The notes below the pieces were generated by a model, which saw nothing but the letters and a program-made list of their open reading frames with translations, made no database searches and was not told where the DNA came from. The translations under genes and the position numbers were made by a program. From Eshraghiella sp045124255 (GTDB taxonomy: Bacteria; Bacillota; Clostridia; Lachnospirales; Lachnospiraceae), in contig JBGVLM010000004.1 of NCBI GenBank assembly GCA_045124255.1, forward strand, positions 1 through 29,356: DNA of 29,356 nucleotides, written 5' to 3'. Within the stretch, counting starts at the first letter, position 1; the number at the start of each line of letters is the position of its first letter. Shown here one piece after another: positions 6,750-14,840 of the stretch.

Positions 6750-7484
6750 TTATATCTCACTCGGCTTATATGCAGGCATTAACTGAAGCTTAAAAAGATT
6801 TTTCTTATGCAAATCGTCAATTCTCTGCTTAACTGCTTCATCCTCAATAACGCCCTCTCTGATATATTTATCCAATGCAGCATAAGTAAATCCAAGGTTA
6901 TCCTCATCCGTCTTGCCGCAAAGTCCGTCAATCGGAACCTTATCGACAAGCACATCCGGAAGTCCCAGCAGGCGTCCGATTTCTTTTATTTCTCTTACGG
7001 TAAGATTTGAAAGCGGGCTGAAATCACCTGCCGCGTCACCATATCTCGTTGCATAGCCAACCCAGTCCTCTGAAAGATTGCAGGTATTAACAACTCTTCC
7101 GTTATTGCACTGTGCAACTACATAAAGTGTTGTCATTCTGATTCTCGGCGGCATATTAACCAATGCCTGATTACTCAATTCCATATTGTCGCCAATCTGT
7201 TTTTTCATTGCCTCAACAGCATCAAAAATATTAATTGTATAATTTGTGATTCCGAGATGTTCAACTAACATTCGGGCACAGTCAATATCATGCTGTTCCC
7301 CGCATGGCATAAGCACGCCGATTACTCTTTCCCTGCCAAGTGCTTCAACACAGAGTGCTGCCGCTACCGAGCTGTCCTTACCGCCTGAAATACCGATAAC
7401 GGCATTACAGCCCTTTCCATTCTCCTCAAAAAAATCTCTAATCCACTGTACACATTCATTTTTAATTTTTAAAGCATTAAACAT
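6750..7484 (-). CDS. nadE: NAD synthetase, ammonia-dependent type
   Basis: 244 residues. It adenylates nicotinate adenine dinucleotide with ATP and amidates it to NAD+. The ATP-pyrophosphatase P-loop SGGKDSS is at 33-39; other conserved parts are NTCNLSEDWVGYATRYGD, the substrate and magnesium region, and GLCGKTDEDNLG. No glutaminase domain is present, so ammonia is the likely donor; the length matches the short class. The ATG overlaps the upstream stop by one base (TAATG), and its ribosome site GGAGGT lies inside the upstream gene's last codons, a sign of translational coupling. Last gene of the NAD operon. Confidence 0.95.
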   Translation of the reverse strand: MFNALKIKNECVQWIRDFFEENGKGCNAVIGISGGKDSSVAAALCVEALGRERVIGVLMPCGEQHDIDCARMLVEHLGITNYTINIFDAVEAMKKQIGDNMELSNQALVNMPPRIRMTTLYVVAQCNNGRVVNTCNLSEDWVGYATRYGDAAGDFSPLSNLTVREIKEIGRLLGLPDVLVDKVPIDGLCGKTDEDNLGFTYAALDKYIREGVIEDEAVKQRIDDLHKKNLFKLQLMPAYKPSEI

Positions 7485-8959
7485 TAGAATTTACCTCCAT
7501 GAAGAATTTCTCTTATTTCCTTAAGTGACTGTTCCTTAACCATCTTACCATCCTTGAATACCGTATTCAACTCATTATTCGGATTGGCGCAGGCCTCTGC
7601 CCAGTCATAGCCGTCCTTAAATACATACTCTCCCTCTTCATTTCTGCTTACAACGCAGCAGCCCTTCTGTGATTTCTTAAAGCCTCCGTCCTTAGGATTT
7701 TTAAAAATCGGGAACGGTTTGTTATCAATTTCACAATATGTTGCCTTGATGCATGAACTGAACGTATCCCTGGTAAAAGGTTTAAGCATTCCTTCTTCTT
7801 CAACGCACTGCATTGAAAATGAGCCGACACCAAGTGCCACATTGGAGCAGGCAAAGCCGTTTTCCATAAGAATCCTGTAAATCTTCTCACAGCGCTGTAT
7901 TGTAATTGAATCTCCGTAAATCGCCTTTACATGAGGGTCAAGCACCTTATAGCCCTTGCTGTTGACTGTTCCGCCAAAGATATCCCAAAGCTTAAATACC
8001 GTCCTGGTAACAACCTCTACACATTCCCCTGAATCACCACGCATAAGCATACATCCGTTGTGGTTAAGTATCTCCTCTTTTAATTGCGGCAGGACATTAT
8101 CAATGATATTCCAATAATCATAAGAGTCAAGTACTGCTGAGAAACTTGTGTCAGGATAGATTTCCGTAAGCAGTCTTCTTAACAGTGTTATCTCGTCACC
8201 GTCAACCGCATAATTGCTGCACATTACGGAATGCTCGGTACTAGGGCTTCCGAACGCTACAGGTTCCTTAGTGCAGTCACAATTATACATTTTCTCAAGA
8301 TAGTAAATTGTCGGAACCGTTGCGGTATTAAGAAATGACAGACACCAGCCGGCTCCTGCCTTAATTGCTGATTCGGTACATTCTTCACCTCGAAAATCAA
8401 ATGCACCCAGTGCCTTTGCCCTTGGAAGGCTGTCATCACAGGTAAGCTCATAATATTTATTAACTATTTCCCTGTATGTGTAGCCGACAGTGGCCGCAAT
8501 CATAGGGTGCCAGCTTTCTGCCGAAATCAGACTCTCCAATGCCTGCGGAAGCCATGCAAAATCCGGATGGGTATTGGTAATTCCGAACATCGGTACATGC
8601 ATAGGCACTCTTACGCCCTCAGGAAGTGAAATAATCTCAATAGGAAGATATCCGAGTCTGTGAAGCTTTTCTATTTTGTCGATTTTATACGCATTCACGC
8701 CGAGAGCGGCATCCATAATCCTCTTATATTCTCCCACAGCCTCCTCGAAAGGTCTGTTAAAGAATTCATCATTAAAATAATCGATAAGGTATTTTTTGAT
8801 AAAGCCCTGAAGACCAAACATAACAACCTTATCCCACATATCAACCCTGCTCATTCTCGGAGTAAAATATGATACCGATTTGTTGATTTTCTCCGGGAGC
8901 ATTTCTGCGTGCACAGCTTTGTAAAAGTCAATTAACAACATTGGATTTCCATTATTCAT
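7484..8959 (-). CDS. nadV: Nicotinamide phosphoribosyltransferase family (NadV/NAMPT-like; possibly Namat-like)
   Basis: 491 residues, the normal NAMPT length. Conserved active-site features: DFYKAVHAEMLP near the N-terminus, FDFRG (acid and phosphate region), the phosphorylated-histidine motif TEHSVMCS, and MRGDSGECVEVV, matching the R-x-DSG substrate loop. The textbook reaction is nicotinamide plus PRPP to NMN. Because the preceding gene is a short Prs homologue, the pair could instead work like the phage Namat/Adps pair, which joins nicotinamide to ADP-ribose pyrophosphate; sequence alone does not separate the two. The ATG at 8959 is chosen because GAGG lies 9 bases upstream; an in-frame TTG at 8965 is too close. 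It overlaps the prs-like stop by 8 bases. Confidence 0.88.
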   Translation of the reverse strand: MNNGNPMLLIDFYKAVHAEMLPEKINKSVSYFTPRMSRVDMWDKVVMFGLQGFIKKYLIDYFNDEFFNRPFEEAVGEYKRIMDAALGVNAYKIDKIEKLHRLGYLPIEIISLPEGVRVPMHVPMFGITNTHPDFAWLPQALESLISAESWHPMIAATVGYTYREIVNKYYELTCDDSLPRAKALGAFDFRGEECTESAIKAGAGWCLSFLNTATVPTIYYLEKMYNCDCTKEPVAFGSPSTEHSVMCSNYAVDGDEITLLRRLLTEIYPDTSFSAVLDSYDYWNIIDNVLPQLKEEILNHNGCMLMRGDSGECVEVVTRTVFKLWDIFGGTVNSKGYKVLDPHVKAIYGDSITIQRCEKIYRILMENGFACSNVALGVGSFSMQCVEEEGMLKPFTRDTFSSCIKATYCEIDNKPFPIFKNPKDGGFKKSQKGCCVVSRNEEGEYVFKDGYDWAEACANPNNELNTVFKDGKMVKEQSLKEIREILHGGKF

Positions 8960-9758
8960 AATCAATCACCTCTATCATAGAATTTTTCTGTGTAAAAATA
9001 CTGTTTGTTGTATATATACGTGTAATCAGACCGCTTTCAATAACCGGGCCCTCAAGGATTGTATTCTCGCAATGTGAGACATATAAGTAAATATTTTCTG
9101 CACCAAGCTCTTTAAGTGTTTTGGCACTGTAAAAAAAGGTGCCGCCCCTGCTTGAAATATCGTCAACAATAAGAACATCACTGCCTTCAATCAGCTCGGT
9201 TCTTCCGGACGCCTTTAAGCCCTGAATCTCTCCGCTTGACCAGTCTCTTTTCTTAATTCCGTAAGCAAACGGTCTGTCAATCATTCCTGAGTAACGCTTC
9301 ATTGCACCCTCATCAGGGTAGAACATCAGAAGATTTCTGTCACTGCTTATTTTATCAATTACGTATAAAATATTTTTCTCAGGAGTATCCACTATAATAT
9401 TATTAATCAATGCCTCACTTACGTTTGAGTGCGGGTCGAGTACCCTTACCGAGGTAAAATTAAGTGAATTAATTATCTCAGCAAAATATTTGAGAGTAAA
9501 AACATCCTCATCCTTCTTAACTCTGTCCTGACGTGCATTCGGAATATATGGCATAACGAGCTTAATTTTATTAATTCCATGGCTTTGAAGATGTCTTGTA
9601 AGATATATTAATGCAACTAATTCCTCATTATTCTCGAAGCTCCATAGAATATCAGCACTTCTGTCCGAATCAAAATCCTTTCTGATATGTTCTTTTATTA
9701 AAAGACAGCCGTCCGGAAATTTATTCAGCTCAACCTCTTTACCGTTTAATTTAATCAT
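8952..9758 (-). CDS. Short ribose-phosphate pyrophosphokinase homologue (Prs-like; possibly Adps-like)
   Basis: 268 residues against about 315 for housekeeping Prs. Visible features: ATP-site PYIPNARQDR (70-79), VLDPHSN (about 107-112), catalytic flexible loop IKKRDWSSGEI with K169/K170/R171, and the PRPP loop VLIVDDISSRGGTF (195-208). In canonical Prs the loop reads DD..DT(G/A)GT; here the DT pair is replaced by S203-R204, at the position that contacts the sugar phosphate. It could simply supply PRPP to the NAMPT-like enzyme next door. Alternatively the changed loop and short length may mark a different substrate such as ADP-ribose, as in phage Adps. It lies between the nicotinamidase (15-base gap) and nadV (8-base overlap). 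Confidence 0.85.
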   Translation of the reverse strand: MIKLNGKEVELNKFPDGCLLIKEHIRKDFDSDRSADILWSFENNEELVALIYLTRHLQSHGINKIKLVMPYIPNARQDRVKKDEDVFTLKYFAEIINSLNFTSVRVLDPHSNVSEALINNIIVDTPEKNILYVIDKISSDRNLLMFYPDEGAMKRYSGMIDRPFAYGIKKRDWSSGEIQGLKASGRTELIEGSDVLIVDDISSRGGTFFYSAKTLKELGAENIYLYVSHCENTILEGPVIESGLITRIYTTNSIFTQKNSMIEVIDYE

Positions 9759-9773
9759 ATTATCACCCCTTTT

Positions 9774-10295
9774 TTAGATAACGTCAATCTGACATGACCT
9801 CATTGTCTCAAGTGCTGCAAGATGTTTCTCAACCGTAACTCCGGCACAGCATTCTGAATCAACCGCAATGTCCATTTCCGTAAAATTAGCTTTCAAAAGC
9901 AGTGCATTAGATACAACGCATATATCGGTACATAGGCCGATAAGTGTTACTTTAACATCATTTACATCATATTCTCTAATTACATCAACTAAATCCACAG
10001 AACCGAATGTTGGCTTCTCTACCGCTCTAAAGCCTTTTGCATTAAGTGCCTTCAAAACCCTGGCATCAAGCTCCCATCCGGCCGTTCCCTTTATACAGTG
10101 CGGTACAGGAAGATATTTTCCTTCTCTTGTTTCCATGTAATCGTCTCCATGAGTATCATACGTTGCAATTATATCACCCTGAAAATTCATAATCTTATCA
10201 ACCACATTGTCAACAATTCCTACTGCCTCACTGCTTCCCAATGCACCATCCACAAAATCCTTCTGCATATCTACTACTATTAATATTTCCTTCAT
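9774..10295 (-). CDS. pncA: Nicotinamidase-like cysteine hydrolase
   Basis: 173 residues, isochorismatase-like fold. Catalytic D9 in IVVDMQKDFVDG, K94 in VEKPTFGS, and nucleophile C126 in GLCTDICVVSN; metal ligands D47 and H49 (YDTHGDDY) and H66 (PVPHCIKGT). It should turn nicotinamide into nicotinate. The start at 10295 follows the regulator's stop by 4 bases and is preceded by AAAGGATG; a longer reading upstream would run through the regulator gene. Nicotinate made here needs PncB and NadD, not present in the window, before NadE can act. A pyrazinamidase/isochorismatase-like role on another amide cannot be excluded. Confidence 0.88.
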   Translation of the reverse strand: MKEILIVVDMQKDFVDGALGSSEAVGIVDNVVDKIMNFQGDIIATYDTHGDDYMETREGKYLPVPHCIKGTAGWELDARVLKALNAKGFRAVEKPTFGSVDLVDVIREYDVNDVKVTLIGLCTDICVVSNALLLKANFTEMDIAVDSECCAGVTVEKHLAALETMRSCQIDVI

Positions 10296-10299
10296 AATA

Positions 10300-11163
10300 T
10301 CATCCTTTCCTTCCATTGCCCGCTGCAATATACAATTTGGCAGGTCTGTGTCCTGCACCCGTTTCATATTCATCAGTTTCTTCAACATAATCTGCAATTT
10401 TCCTTCTGAAATTGGCAGCCTGTGTTGTTCTGCCCGTAATAGTCTCCTGTATTCTCTGGAGCTTAAGCAGTGTAAATTTCTTAGGAACAAAATCAAACAG
10501 AAGATTAAAATCCATTACGTCATTTCTTAATGATGTCAATGCCGTACCGATTATTGCAGCATGGTCAAATGCTATATCCCCGCTCTCAATTATTTCAAAT
10601 CTTCTTATTCCGAATTCATTACGTATTTCCTTAAGCACTGCCTTAAGCACTATATCCTCATTGACAAGATTCAGATAATACAGTCCCGACTGTTCGGTAA
10701 AGGTTATCTCAAACCATTTCGCATCATTTGCGTCCTGTCCGCCGTGTGCCTCAGTGCTCCCGTCAACTATTATTGAAGTAAATGCATTAGAAATTATTCT
10801 TCCCCTCGGGTCCCTGTCACAGTCGCTGAACACCCCCACATGCTTCATTGATACAGGTTTGATTCCCGTCTCTTCAACAATTTCTCTGAATGCACATTCC
10901 TCAACACTTTCGTCACTTCTAAGAAAACCTCCCGGCAGCGCCCAGCTGTTCATAAACGGATGTGTTCCTCTTCGCACCAATAACAGAAGAAGTCGTGCTT
11001 CGCCCTCTTTTCTGTAATTCTCTTCATCAGTATTTCCAATAGTGAAAGCCACCACATCCGATGAAACTGACGGTCTGAAATAGTTATCCATTTTATACGT
11101 TTCCAGATACTTCTTCTCATCGGGCAAATCCCCTCTGGAAGCATATAATTCAGTTAAATTCAC
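10300..11163 (-). CDS. NrtR-like Nudix transcriptional regulator of NAD metabolism
   Basis: 287 residues. An N-terminal Nudix domain (about 35-185) carries an intact Nudix box, G79 to I101, including REIVEETGI. The C-terminal winged helix (about 215-278) shows FTLLKLQRIQETITGR, NFRRKIADY and GHRPAKLY, the pattern of NrtR repressors. Family knowledge: NrtR binds ADP-ribose through the Nudix domain and controls NAD genes; many members have lost the catalytic box, whereas this one is complete, so it may hydrolyse ADP-ribose as well as sense it. GTG start, with AAGGAGG 7 bases upstream; an ATG closer to the site is out of frame and stops at once. First gene of the operon, with a promoter and palindrome directly upstream. 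Confidence 0.85.
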   Translation of the reverse strand: MNLTELYASRGDLPDEKKYLETYKMDNYFRPSVSSDVVAFTIGNTDEENYRKEGEARLLLLLVRRGTHPFMNSWALPGGFLRSDESVEECAFREIVEETGIKPVSMKHVGVFSDCDRDPRGRIISNAFTSIIVDGSTEAHGGQDANDAKWFEITFTEQSGLYYLNLVNEDIVLKAVLKEIRNEFGIRRFEIIESGDIAFDHAAIIGTALTSLRNDVMDFNLLFDFVPKKFTLLKLQRIQETITGRTTQAANFRRKIADYVEETDEYETGAGHRPAKLYIAAGNGRKG

Positions 11164-11191
11164 TTCATTACCTCCTTTTGTTATTGTATTA

Positions 11192-11204
11192 TTGTTATTA
11201 ACAA
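11192..11204. promoter_or_regulatory. NrtR operator candidate
   Basis: Palindrome TTGTTA-T-TAACAA covering the expected transcription start, just downstream of the -10 box at 11209. TTGTTATT also recurs at 11179-11186. Position suits repression by the first gene product; binding is inferred. Confidence 0.5.
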
Positions 11205-11208
11205 CTTA

Positions 11209-11237
11209 ATAATATCACTAACTACAGATACTGTCAA
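11209..11237 (-). promoter_or_regulatory. Promoter of the NAD operon
   Basis: Reading leftward: TTGACA (11232-11237), 17-base spacer, TATTAT (11209-11214). No further promoter was seen between the five genes, which are joined by overlaps or gaps of 15 bases or less. Confidence 0.75.
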
Positions 11238-11271
11238 CATATTTTTTTCTATGCTTATTTAATATGTCAGA

Positions 11272-11307
11272 GGACAGGAAATAAGGTTATAACCTTATTC
11301 CCTGTCC
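11272..11307 (-). terminator. Hairpin at the end of the GGDEF gene
   Basis: 17-base arms (11272-11288 and 11291-11307, core AATAAGGTT/AACCTTATT and GGACAGG/CCTGTCC) with one mismatch and a 2-base gap. It overlaps the stop codon at 11295-11297. There is no clear T-run, so it may act as a 3-prime end stabiliser or weak terminator. Confidence 0.5.
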
Positions 11308-12626
11308 CCAATAATTTTGTAATAACTTTTTTTATTGTCATACATTACAGAATCAGCCTTATTTACCTTATCCTCAACATTTGCACAATCAGCAAACCAC
11401 AGTCCGCCGACGGAGGCAGTTGCCCCGTCATTCCAATGGGTATTAACCCTGCTTACCCGGTCATCGAATTCAGCTTTATCAATTCCGACACAGAATATTA
11501 CAAATTCATCGCCGCCTACCCGGAACACATTATCCTTAAAATTATCCTTTAAAACTGCGGCAATTTCCTTTATCATACCATCTCCGCGTTCATGCCCGAA
11601 CCTGTCATTTGCCTTCTTAAGTCCGTTAATATCCGCAAAAACGATGCCAAGACTTCTGTCAGGTGTACGCTCCAGTTCCTCCATAAATTTTACATAGGCA
11701 TGACGGTTTCCAAGTCCCGTAAGCCTGTCGCAAAAGCTCAATTCATATAATTCAGCCATATTCTTGCGTTTATGGATATCATTTATAACTAATGCCGCAA
11801 CCGACTGTAACAGCATTAATGTATCCGTATTTTCCTTAGGATTATCAACTCCGAGGAAGCCCACTATCTCACCGTTAAACGTAAGCGGAGCAGCCATAAG
11901 ACTGCTAATCCCCTGTATTTCCAACAGCTGGTATTCAACAGAGTTCTTATCAACCTCCTGATTAAGCGAGTTAATATAGAACTCTCCCGACTCCTTAAAT
12001 CTCTCCATCCACCTGTCAATAACGGATATTTCTATATCCTGCAATATGCCAATCTGTGATTCCACACCTTCGCTGCACCACTCATAGGTATTATCCATTT
12101 CAATTCTGTCATCTCTGAATTCAAAAATATATGACCTGTCTGCAGCATGATAGTCTGCGATAATTGAAAGAAGCTTATTAATTGCAAGACCCATATCTTC
12201 AACCTCATAAAGAGTCCTTACACAATTCATCATAGTCCGTTCAATTTTAAGTCCTCTTTCAAGCTTAACGGTTGTATCGTGGAGCTTTGATATATCCATC
12301 GCCACACACAGCATGGCTCTTTTTCCTTCAATTGTTATAAGCTTAAATTTCTTACACAGGCGAATTCCTGCTTTGGTGTTGTAGCACTCAAAAGCCAAAA
12401 CGCCATCCTTAAGAATTTGTTCCTTTGAGCACTGTTCACAATATTTATCACATCCGCATAAAACATCAAAACAGATTTTGTTCTTCCATTCCTCTTCGGA
12501 ATGCAGCCCTAAAATCTCCATTGCTCTCTGATTCATATACAGCACTCTATCAGAATCAAAATCAATAATAAAAAGCATTTCATCAATTTCATCAAGTATA
12601 AGTTCTTTAAGCCTTTCTCTTGTCAT
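11295..12626 (-). CDS. Cytosolic PAS-GAF-GGDEF diguanylate cyclase
   Basis: 443 residues without membrane helices. PAS domain (about 8-115) with a cysteine cluster C52, C57, C59, C63, C66 (DVLCGCDKYCEQCS), GAF domain (about 130-285) and GGDEF domain (about 295-437; signature RVGGDEF ending at 375, metal site D332 in FADINGLKKAND). It probably makes cyclic di-GMP in response to a signal sensed by PAS and GAF. The CxxC-type cluster could bind a metal or cofactor or sense redox, but ligation is not shown by sequence. The RxxD inhibitory site is absent (362-365 are NFKD). Its start, with AGGGAG ahead, follows the CotH gene by 17 bases, so the two are one transcript. Confidence 0.88.
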   Translation of the reverse strand: MTRERLKELILDEIDEMLFIIDFDSDRVLYMNQRAMEILGLHSEEEWKNKICFDVLCGCDKYCEQCSKEQILKDGVLAFECYNTKAGIRLCKKFKLITIEGKRAMLCVAMDISKLHDTTVKLERGLKIERTMMNCVRTLYEVEDMGLAINKLLSIIADYHAADRSYIFEFRDDRIEMDNTYEWCSEGVESQIGILQDIEISVIDRWMERFKESGEFYINSLNQEVDKNSVEYQLLEIQGISSLMAAPLTFNGEIVGFLGVDNPKENTDTLMLLQSVAALVINDIHKRKNMAELYELSFCDRLTGLGNRHAYVKFMEELERTPDRSLGIVFADINGLKKANDRFGHERGDGMIKEIAAVLKDNFKDNVFRVGGDEFVIFCVGIDKAEFDDRVSRVNTHWNDGATASVGGLWFADCANVEDKVNKADSVMYDNKKSYYKIIGDRE

Positions 12627-12643
12627 ATAGTCTCCCTTTGCTG

Positions 12644-14695
12644 TTATTGTATCTTTACGGTTTTCTCCTTTGAGCTGAAAGTTATTGTATAAGTACCCTT
12701 TGGAAGAATTATATTATCATAATCATCATTTTCCATTGTACCCACACCGGAATAATATACTACATCTTCATATCCATACCAGATACCCGGCTCACCGTCA
12801 ACTCCGTTATTAACCTTAAATGATTCTTTTCCCGTAAGTGTAAGTGTATAAGTATACACCTCGGCTTTTGAATCATATGTCATCATATATTTATCTTCAA
12901 CATTCCAGCCGGTAAAGCTTCCTCTTATATAATACGGCTGTACCGTTGTGGTTGAGGAATACTGCTCTGCCTTTGCAATATAGTTCTTATACGAATACAT
13001 TTTTGCTGAAATATATTCATCAAATGAAGCATTTGAATTATCACTGTTTAAACTTCCCATACTGCTGTTGGAGAATGTAAAATTATAGCCTCCCGCATTA
13101 TGAAAACTCTTATCAGGCGTCGTATCATTCTTGTAATTATTATAAGCAATACCATACAGGCTCTTGAATTTGGCAGAGGTAAGCCACTCGCTGTCTGCAA
13201 CCTTTTTAAGAACCTCGGCGAATTCGGATACATAATAGCCTCCCTCATCAACCGTATAAATATAGAGCGGATTACTTTGTCTGGTATTGGCGCCTGCTGC
13301 GTACTTGCTGAAAGGACTAACGCTTGTCATGCCGTCGCCGTTAGGGTTATAACCCTTAGTCACGCCAAAACACCTGTCCATATCATAAGGTATAAAAATA
13401 ACCTTGCCGCTGCTCTTAAGGAAATAAATATAATAATTATTAAAATTATTTCTCATGTCATCAGGATTGCCGACAAAATATGAAACTGCTTCATATTTAA
13501 GGAAGTAATCAATATCCACAACATCCGCTATTGTGTCCTTATCCAGCTCTCCGCCATTCAGAACCGAAATAAGATTCTTAAGCTGGGTATTCTGTGAGGA
13601 TTTCTTATTGGTCTTCAGGTCATAATTATAGAATTTGCCGTTATCCTCATCCTCAATACCTATTGAACAGCCCGATGAGAAACTTGCTCCGATATTGGTC
13701 CATCCGCATTTATATAAATCGCCGCCCTGATCTGCTTCTGCCACATATTTTTCAATAAAAATCTTATCAATTGGTTCATAAAAAATAAATACGCCCTCAT
13801 GTGTTCCCACCATGTCCACCGAAGCAATATTGGTATGAGGCGCAAGCACTCCGTTGGCTCTGTATGTTTCGTATGCATAATACTCCCTTAAATAGGTTGC
13901 ATCATCATTTCTGTTCCATTTAACATCAATCTTCTCCAGAGTTGCAAATGTACGGTCCTTTCTTGCGTCCCTTGCCGCCTCGTCACTGCCCCAGTCCTTA
14001 GCGTCAGTTGTATAATATTCCTCATCATCAAAGGTCTCCTGAAAATCAAGCTTAAAATGAATCAGATTATACTTACCCTCACTCTTGCTGTAGAAGCTTG
14101 TTCTTGAAGTATTACCCTTCATCCGGATTCCGACCTCATCGATATGATATGTATAGGAATCCTTAGACGTGGTTATTTTAATATCTACAGAAGCCTTTCT
14201 GTAAATAGGTGACTTGGAACCTTTGTTGGAATACTCATCGTAATCCTTTTGAAGCTTTGCAAGCTCTGAATCAGATATATCCACATTGATTTCTACTTTA
14301 TTATTAATATCAAAAAGCTGTGCATATATCTCCTCCTGTGTATAAGGAAGAACATCCTCGTCAATATTAAATACAGTTTTTGAAGAATCGAACCCCGGAT
14401 TCATAGTGCCGCCGGCATTTCCGTCATTACCGCCTTCTGATGCAGTCCCCTGCTCTGCGGATGATTCGGTCTCCCCACCCTGTTCTTTGTCGGAAACCGT
14501 TTCATCATTGCTGCCGTCAGACGATTCCGCTTCCCCATCAGCGCTCGTCTGCTCATACCCGTCGGAAGTCTCAATTATCTCTCCCGTATCAGGGTCGGTT
14601 ACAGCCGCAGGCTTATTCGAATAATTATTACAGCCTGTAGAAACCAGCAAAAGACACATAATTAAAAGAAAAATACTTTTAACCCTATTTCTCAT
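12644..14695 (-). CDS. CotH-family lipoprotein with C-terminal carbohydrate-binding-like domain
   Basis: 683 residues from ATG 14695, set by AGGAGG 5 bases upstream. Lipoprotein signal with lipobox LVSTGC (C22), then a Ser/Glu/Gly-rich linker to about residue 105. The CotH domain (about 130-530) shows IRMKGNTSR, GVFIFYEPIDKIFIEK, a nucleotide-kinase-like FIPYDMDRCFG with the Asp pair, and YFVGNPDDMRNN. The C-terminus (about 590-683, YYIRGSFTGWN) looks like a SusE/CBM-like beta-sandwich. CotH proteins in spore formers are protein kinases; homologues in gut Clostridia are extracellular and largely unstudied. The substrate is unknown. It heads an operon with the GGDEF gene. Confidence 0.85.
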   Translation of the reverse strand: MRNRVKSIFLLIMCLLLVSTGCNNYSNKPAAVTDPDTGEIIETSDGYEQTSADGEAESSDGSNDETVSDKEQGGETESSAEQGTASEGGNDGNAGGTMNPGFDSSKTVFNIDEDVLPYTQEEIYAQLFDINNKVEINVDISDSELAKLQKDYDEYSNKGSKSPIYRKASVDIKITTSKDSYTYHIDEVGIRMKGNTSRTSFYSKSEGKYNLIHFKLDFQETFDDEEYYTTDAKDWGSDEAARDARKDRTFATLEKIDVKWNRNDDATYLREYYAYETYRANGVLAPHTNIASVDMVGTHEGVFIFYEPIDKIFIEKYVAEADQGGDLYKCGWTNIGASFSSGCSIGIEDEDNGKFYNYDLKTNKKSSQNTQLKNLISVLNGGELDKDTIADVVDIDYFLKYEAVSYFVGNPDDMRNNFNNYYIYFLKSSGKVIFIPYDMDRCFGVTKGYNPNGDGMTSVSPFSKYAAGANTRQSNPLYIYTVDEGGYYVSEFAEVLKKVADSEWLTSAKFKSLYGIAYNNYKNDTTPDKSFHNAGGYNFTFSNSSMGSLNSDNSNASFDEYISAKMYSYKNYIAKAEQYSSTTTVQPYYIRGSFTGWNVEDKYMMTYDSKAEVYTYTLTLTGKESFKVNNGVDGEPGIWYGYEDVVYYSGVGTMENDDYDNIILPKGTYTITFSSKEKTVKIQ

Positions 14696-14733
14696 ACACA
14701 CCTCCTGAAATAAAAACAAATACCTCTGGTTAA

Positions 14734-14762
14734 ATTTTAACTAAAAAAATAAAAAATAGCAA
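14734..14762 (-). promoter_or_regulatory. Promoter of the cotH-GGDEF operon
   Basis: TTGCTA (14757-14762), 17-base T-rich spacer, TAAAAT (14734-14739) on the minus strand. Divergent from the pyruvate kinase promoter about 30 bases away. Confidence 0.55.
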
Positions 14763-14789
14763 TCATTTTAACCATTCTTTATAAACATG

Positions 14790-14798
14790 TGCTATAAT
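14790..14798 (+). promoter_or_regulatory. Extended -10 promoter of pyruvate kinase
   Basis: TGCTATAAT (TATAAT at 14793-14798) fits an extended -10; no good -35 was found. Confidence 0.6.
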
Positions 14799-14801
14799 AT
14801 T

Positions 14802-14813
14802 GAAGTATACTTC
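14802..14813. promoter_or_regulatory. Palindrome at the pyk transcription start
   Basis: Perfect 12-base palindrome GAAGTATACTTC four bases downstream of the -10 box. An operator or transcript hairpin are both possible; no regulator can be named. Confidence 0.4.
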
Positions 14814-14840
14814 GAAAAATTAATATAAGGAGATAAATAT

